The notes under the pieces were generated by a model that worked only from the letters and a program-made list of their open reading frames with translations, made no database searches and was not told where the DNA came from. Shown here piece by piece: positions 59,230 through 64,000 of a stretch of 64,000 nucleotides of DNA (position 1 is the stretch's first letter; every line of letters starts with the position of its first letter). The DNA comes from Calothrix sp. NIES-3974 (GTDB lineage Bacteria; Cyanobacteriota; Cyanobacteriia; Cyanobacteriales; Nostocaceae), in assembly GCF_002368395.1 (NCBI RefSeq), contig NZ_AP018254.1, positions 4,836,001 to 4,900,000 of the forward strand, given 5' to 3'. The translations under genes and the position numbers were made by a program.

Positions 59230-61623
59230 ATGGGTGCAGAAGAAGCCTTAAATTTTATCGACCAATTAGTTTTCAACAGCCGAGGAAGACACCTAGACAT
59301 TCCGCAACGCCTGTTATTGCGTGAGTTGTGGCAAGATTGTAAGCGCAGGTACGAAGACATTGCTCAACAATCAGGATACTCTAGTATTTACCTGCGGGAA
59401 GTGGGTGCAGAACTATGGCGAGTGCTTTCCGATGTGTTGCAGGAAAAGGTCAGTAAGACTTCTTTTTCTGGTGCTGTCAAACGATTATGGCATCAACAGC
59501 ATCCATCTGAGCATAGCATGATTTCTACCCAATTGGTTAACCCTGTGATTAATTCTGGGATAAATAAAAATAATGACAGTAATCCCAATATTAATCACCA
59601 AACCAATATTAACACAAATTTTTTAGGGCGCGATCGCGAATTACAGGATTTAGATGCTGCGGTTGGCAATGGCGCAAAAATCATTCTGATTCAAGGACGG
59701 GGTGGTGTTGGCAAAACCACCCTTGCGCGGAAATTCTTTAAAACTCGTTATTTTGATGTCATCCTGGAATTGTGGATGGCTACGGAACGACAAAATTTAA
59801 CTCCTGCGGAAACGGTGATTGAGGAGTGGTTACGACGGGATTTTAATGAGGAACCGGGACGGGATTTTGGAATTAATTTAGAACGATTACGACGAAAATT
59901 ACGGGATTCTGGGTACAAAATCGGTGTTTTAATTGATAATTTGGATACTGCTCTTGACCGGGATGGTAAGTTGATTGATACCCGTCGTCCCTATGTGGAA
60001 TTGTTGCGAGTTTTGGCTGACCCTGGAGTGAATTCAACAACCATAATTACCAGTCGAGAAAGGTTGTGTGAAGCTGCGATTGAGGTCTATTCCTATCCTT
60101 TGAAGGGATTAAATGCAGATGCATGGCGACATTTCTTCCGCAGTCGTGAATTAGATTCCCAATCCGATATTATCACCGAAATGTGTCACGCCTATGGTGG
60201 GAATCCCAAGGCGATGCAGATTATTTGTAGTGCCATTATTACGGATTATAATCGGGAAATTGACCCCTATTGGCAGGAAAATCGCAATAATTTGTTAAGC
60301 GAACGTCAATTAAATGATTTGGTGACCAGTCAATTTAATCGACTGGAACAAACTAACCAGGAAGCCTATAATTTATTGTTACGTTTGGGGTGTTATCGTT
60401 ATCAAGATATTACTTCTGTCCCCCTTGCGGGGGTATTATGTTTATTATGGGATGTGCCAGAATTGCAACGTCGGCGTGCGGTGAAGATTTTACAGGATTT
60501 TTCTCTTTTAGAGGTGAAAAAGGGACAGTATTGGTTACATCCAGTGATTCGTGATGAGGCGATCGCTCGGCTGAAGTTTACATCGGAATGGGAGCAGGTT
60601 AACCGCATTGCGGCTCAGTTTTGGACTGATTATGTTCAGATTATCACCGAGATTGATGATGCTTTAATGGCTTTAGAAGCCTATTATCATTATTTAGAAA
60701 TTGGTGATTATGCGGAAGCGGGTAATGTTATTTTATTGCGACGAGGTAGTTTAGAAAAAATTCCCTTACCTCTGGGTTGCTCCCTGTATCATTTGGGATT
60801 ACTGCAAAAAATTATTTCTGCGATCGCGCCAATTATTCATAATATCAAAAATAATGAATCGCGAGTGCAACTGTATAATATTCTGGGTTATAGTTACCGC
60901 ATTATTGGCAATTTAAAAGAGGCACTCAAATGTCATCAAGCTGCTCAACGGATAGTTGATACCAGCTATTTATCTCGTCATCGCATGTCTACTTTGCTCA
61001 ACCTCGGTTTATGTCGCATGGAATTAGGGGAATTAGAAGATGCCAGGTATTTTTTTGAAACTGTGATTCAGTTAGTGATGGAGGCTAATACTCGTTTTGA
61101 ATACATGGCTTTTTGTCAAGTTAATCTGGCTTGTATTGATTCCTTGCTCGGTGATAATGACGAAATTCACACATTAGTGAAAAATGCCGAAGAGAGTGTT
61201 TATAATACCCGTCTAACCACCTGGGGTTATGCCTATTGTTTATTATTTCTTGCTTTTACCTATAAAAATTTAGGTGATTTAGATAGGTCTTTGCAATTGT
61301 GTCAGCAAGTAATTAGCTATTCAGAAGAAAATAATTTTACCCAAGTTCAAGGCAAGGCAATTAGTTGTCTTGCAGAAATTAAGCGGGAGCAAAATCTATT
61401 AACAGAAGCCTGTATCGAGCATCAAAAAGCAATTGAAATTTTAAAGAAAATGGGAGCTAAATGTGATTTAGCTGAAGCATACTATCAATGTGCTATTACT
61501 CAACGAAAATGTGGTCAATGGAATCTGAGTAATGATAATTTTGTTCAGGCGATGAATATTTTTACAGAGATTGATGCACCGAAGCAGTTTGAAAAGGTAA
61601 AATCAAGGATGAATCTTGATTAA
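59230..61623 (+). CDS. STAND ATPase: NB-ARC with TPR repeats
   Basis: About 797 residues. N-terminal helical domain (1-95), resembling the vMAP-type N-terminal domain found with cyanobacterial NB-ARC proteins (LNFIDQLVFNSRGRHLDIPQ). Then FLGRDREL, a P-loop near 156 (GRGGVGKTTLA), Walker B IGVLIDNLD near 232, and ITSRER. A winged-helix region at about 370-450 (HPVIRDEAIARLKF), and TPR repeats at about 540-790. STAND proteins act as switches in signalling or anti-phage immunity; target and effector are unknown. Start ATG at 59230; a TTG at 59224 is possible. No partner gene is evident. Confidence 0.84.
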   Translation: MGAEEALNFIDQLVFNSRGRHLDIPQRLLLRELWQDCKRRYEDIAQQSGYSSIYLREVGAELWRVLSDVLQEKVSKTSFSGAVKRLWHQQHPSEHSMISTQLVNPVINSGINKNNDSNPNINHQTNINTNFLGRDRELQDLDAAVGNGAKIILIQGRGGVGKTTLARKFFKTRYFDVILELWMATERQNLTPAETVIEEWLRRDFNEEPGRDFGINLERLRRKLRDSGYKIGVLIDNLDTALDRDGKLIDTRRPYVELLRVLADPGVNSTTIITSRERLCEAAIEVYSYPLKGLNADAWRHFFRSRELDSQSDIITEMCHAYGGNPKAMQIICSAIITDYNREIDPYWQENRNNLLSERQLNDLVTSQFNRLEQTNQEAYNLLLRLGCYRYQDITSVPLAGVLCLLWDVPELQRRRAVKILQDFSLLEVKKGQYWLHPVIRDEAIARLKFTSEWEQVNRIAAQFWTDYVQIITEIDDALMALEAYYHYLEIGDYAEAGNVILLRRGSLEKIPLPLGCSLYHLGLLQKIISAIAPIIHNIKNNESRVQLYNILGYSYRIIGNLKEALKCHQAAQRIVDTSYLSRHRMSTLLNLGLCRMELGELEDARYFFETVIQLVMEANTRFEYMAFCQVNLACIDSLLGDNDEIHTLVKNAEESVYNTRLTTWGYAYCLLFLAFTYKNLGDLDRSLQLCQQVISYSEENNFTQVQGKAISCLAEIKREQNLLTEACIEHQKAIEILKKMGAKCDLAEAYYQCAITQRKCGQWNLSNDNFVQAMNIFTEIDAPKQFEKVKSRMNLD

Positions 61624-61893
61624 TACCTGTATTTCTCACAAATTCCCCAAACCTACCAAGTAAATCCTCAACAATTACAAATCTGAAAGTTAATTAAAAT
61701 CACCTAATTACTCATTCCACAAAAAATTTTTTATTAGGTGAAGGAACAAAAGATAAATCATGTCGCTGCATATTGATTTACATGCCTTCGGTTTGCGGTT
61801 CTAATTCAACCCTATTGGACAATATCTGCCAAACCAAAATCTAATTGCTATAGTTGAATAATCATCACCAAATCCGTTATTTACAGTGCGACT

Positions 61894-64000
61894 ATGTGGA
61901 TAATTGCCGTATTGATATGTCTAGGGTGGATAGTATCTCTGTGTTTACACGAATTTGGACACGCAATTACCGCATATTGGGGTGGTGATAAATCTGTCAA
62001 GGAGAAAGGTTATTTAACCCTCAATCCCCTCAAATATACCGACCCCGGAGTCAGTTTACTGATGCCATTATTAATTCTCATGATTGGTGGTATTGCTTTA
62101 CCGGGGGGTGCGGTGTACATTGACCATCAAAGTTTACGCGATCGCAAATGGGAAAGTGCGGTTTCTGTTGCTGGTCCGTTTGCAGATATGGTGATTGCTG
62201 TTGTGTTATCGATTCCCTTCATTTTTGGTTGGCACAATGCAATCCTGGACGGTTCCGGTGGTGATAGCTGGTGGATGTATATTTATCCCGCGATCGCCTA
62301 TGTAATTAACTTGAATATTTTTGTCGTTTTGATTAATTTATTACCCATACCGGGTTTAGATGGATTTGGGATAATTGCACCTTGGCTACCTCGTCAAATT
62401 AAACCGCGAATTAACTGGTTATATCGCTATGGTATTTGGATTTTGATGGGGTTATTATGGTTTGTACCACCCTTGAGTCGAGGGTTGTGGGAAATAACTT
62501 TTATGTTGGGAAATGTACTTCAGGTTCCCCGTGAATTAATTTTTGTGGGTAGTGAGGGATTTCGCCAATATTCGGTGTTCCTTGTCTTGGGTTTAATTGG
62601 TTTTCTATGGATATTTCGGGATAAAAATAAAGACCAATACCGTCGTGGTAGTCAATTAGTTTCCCAAGGAAAGTATGACCAAGCCTTAATTAAATTTGAC
62701 GCGCTAGTACAACGTCAACCAGACAACCCTGACGCTTTATTTATGCAGGGATATACCCTCTATTGTCTTGGTCGCTACGATGACGCACTGACAGCCTATG
62801 CAAGGGCTTTAGAATTTCAACCGAACTCTGCCCAAATTTACTACTATCAAGGTATATTATACCAAGAAGTCGCCGATGCCGCCGCAGCCATCGCATCATT
62901 TACACGAGCAATCCAGGAAAATCCAGAGGACACAAAAAGCTGGCAAAAAATTGCTGAATTACAATTTGCGCAACAAGCAAACACCGAAGCCTTAACAGCT
63001 ATAAATCAAGCCTTAGAACTAGAACCAAATCAAGCCGCAGCATGGGAACTCAAAGCAGATATACTCAAAAATTTACATCAAACTACAGAAGCGATCGCGG
63101 CCTATCACCAAGCCTTTAATCTCAACCCGAATTCCACCGCCTGGATCAAGCTAGTTAAATTATACGAGCAAATCCACACTCCAGCACAAGACCAAACCGA
63201 AAATCTATTGGCAATTTACACCCGCAAACTGCGTTTACAACCCCACAACCCCGAAATTTGGTACCGACAGGGAATTAGCTACAACAAACTTCAACGTCCC
63301 CAGGAAGCAGCAACATCCTACCAACAGGGATTAGCGTATTTAACCCATCAAACCAAACGTCATCCCCGCAATCCCCAAGCTTGGTTAGAACAAGCCAAAT
63401 ACCTGGAAAAAATCCACCGTCACCCGGAAGCAGAAACAGCCTATCAACAAGCTGCAACCCTCCTAGAAAGGAAACTGCAACGTCAACAGCAACAATCCAC
63501 AGCCGAAGACTGGTATGAATACGGATTAATTCTGGAGAAAATTCAACAACCCACCCCAGCGATCACAGCATACACCCAAGCGATCGCCCTTGACCCCAAG
63601 TTGGAGCAAGCAGCTTACCAAATTACCCTCATCCACATCCATAACCAAGCATACCACCAAGCCCTCACAAGTTGCGATCAAGTGCTGGAAAATCGTCCCA
63701 CAGATAGTAGTATGTGGTGGTTACGGGGTGATATCCTCATCAAACTCGAAAAATATGAACAAGCAATAGCAGCTTGCGATCGCGCAATTAAACTCTTTCC
63801 GGAATTCTACGGTTTTTGGCTTTCCCGTGGTACTGCTTTGTATTATCTACATCAGTATACCGACGCACACGCAGCCTACGACACCGCCACCCAAACCCAA
63901 CCTGAATCAGCAAAAGCCTGGAATTATAAAGCTTTGGCATTAATAAAATTAGCTCAGAGTGCCACAGATTTACCCGTATCCCCAGTCTTCGATAACACCA
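61894..64000 (+). CDS. Site-2 protease (M50) fused to TPR repeats, partial
   Basis: Runs off the window end without a stop (702 codons seen). N-terminal membrane part (about 1-245) has the zinc motif H19-EFGH-23 in LCLHEFGHAITAYWGG and the second motif NLLPIPGLDGFG. About five spans follow, then a soluble TPR array (about 250-700) of ten or more units such as ALFMQGYTLYCLGRYDDALTAYARALEFQP. The protease would cut within or near the membrane, and the TPRs could select substrates (inference). ATG at 61894; upstream has no better start. Confidence 0.87.
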   Translation, partial: MWIIAVLICLGWIVSLCLHEFGHAITAYWGGDKSVKEKGYLTLNPLKYTDPGVSLLMPLLILMIGGIALPGGAVYIDHQSLRDRKWESAVSVAGPFADMVIAVVLSIPFIFGWHNAILDGSGGDSWWMYIYPAIAYVINLNIFVVLINLLPIPGLDGFGIIAPWLPRQIKPRINWLYRYGIWILMGLLWFVPPLSRGLWEITFMLGNVLQVPRELIFVGSEGFRQYSVFLVLGLIGFLWIFRDKNKDQYRRGSQLVSQGKYDQALIKFDALVQRQPDNPDALFMQGYTLYCLGRYDDALTAYARALEFQPNSAQIYYYQGILYQEVADAAAAIASFTRAIQENPEDTKSWQKIAELQFAQQANTEALTAINQALELEPNQAAAWELKADILKNLHQTTEAIAAYHQAFNLNPNSTAWIKLVKLYEQIHTPAQDQTENLLAIYTRKLRLQPHNPEIWYRQGISYNKLQRPQEAATSYQQGLAYLTHQTKRHPRNPQAWLEQAKYLEKIHRHPEAETAYQQAATLLERKLQRQQQQSTAEDWYEYGLILEKIQQPTPAITAYTQAIALDPKLEQAAYQITLIHIHNQAYHQALTSCDQVLENRPTDSSMWWLRGDILIKLEKYEQAIAACDRAIKLFPEFYGFWLSRGTALYYLHQYTDAHAAYDTATQTQPESAKAWNYKALALIKLAQSATDLPVSPVFDNT

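Noticed and set aside
59230-64000. A defence island made of the STAND protein and the protease-TPR protein
   Set aside because: The two genes are separated by about 270 bases without shared defence markers; no nuclease, toxin or phage gene is adjacent.
1-64000. tRNA genes or CRISPR arrays
   Set aside because: Visual search found no convincing cloverleaf text and no regularly spaced direct repeats with unique spacers; a dedicated tRNA search was not possible.

Overview
The window reads as a stretch of chromosome from a filamentous, Nostoc-like (Nostocales) cyanobacterium. The HIP1 octamer GCGATCGC is scattered through coding and non-coding DNA. Many genes belong to cyanobacterial families (DUF1822, HmpF, PATAN response regulator, DUF1565-SLH protein, PaO-type Rieske oxygenase, CHAT-TPR protein), and the intergenic DNA carries heptamer tandem repeats, palindromic repeats and small MITE-like elements. 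I see no rRNA, tRNA, CRISPR array, complete transposase or phage gene.

Layout. 0.6-3.5 kb: sigma-like regulator followed by a DUF1822 protein. 4.1-6.3 kb: a DUF2887 PD-(D/E)XK protein, a truncated tandem copy of its 3' part, and a metallophosphoesterase with altered metal motifs. 7-15 kb: DUF1565-SLH exported protein, sugar-phosphate nucleotidylyltransferase/phosphomannomutase-like fusion, scpA, gdhA. 15.5-19.4 kb: a large two-partner-secretion type exoprotein. 20-26.6 kb: hmpF, a methyltransferase, GT39 plus KDPG aldolase, and a Thg1-like protein. 27.3-37.5 kb: MlaE permease, small outer-membrane protein, secreted EndoU, Mop protein, N-acylglucosamine 2-epimerase, GNAT, K+ channel, argD, and a deacetylase/phosphodiester glycosidase fusion.

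The centre of interest is 38.2-50.5 kb, a Pix/Ptx-type phototaxis operon: PATAN-REC regulator (PixG), CheY (PixH), CheW (PixI), a soluble methyl-accepting photoreceptor with six GAF domains (PixJ/PtxD-like), and a CheA-REC hybrid kinase (PixL). Five of the six GAFs carry a bilin-type cysteine, in two sequence classes, so this receptor probably integrates several colours. The kinase gene is separated from the receptor gene by a four-helix-bundle gene broken by one TGA codon and by a 220-bp MITE. Light signals read by the GAFs would be passed through PixI/PixL to the regulators and so to type IV pili; HmpF, encoded elsewhere in the window, also acts in pilus motility.

50.6-64 kb: PaO-like Rieske oxygenase, CHAT-TPR protein, GatD-type glutaminase, SLH protein, a STAND (NB-ARC-TPR) ATPase and a site-2 protease fused to TPRs that runs off the end.

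Intergenic DNA is rich in structure. A family of palindromes with a conserved outer arm and changing inner arm usually sits shortly after stop codons. There are three MITE-like families, two of them with visible target-site duplications, and a roughly 75-bp repeat with two copies around the DUF1565-SLH gene.
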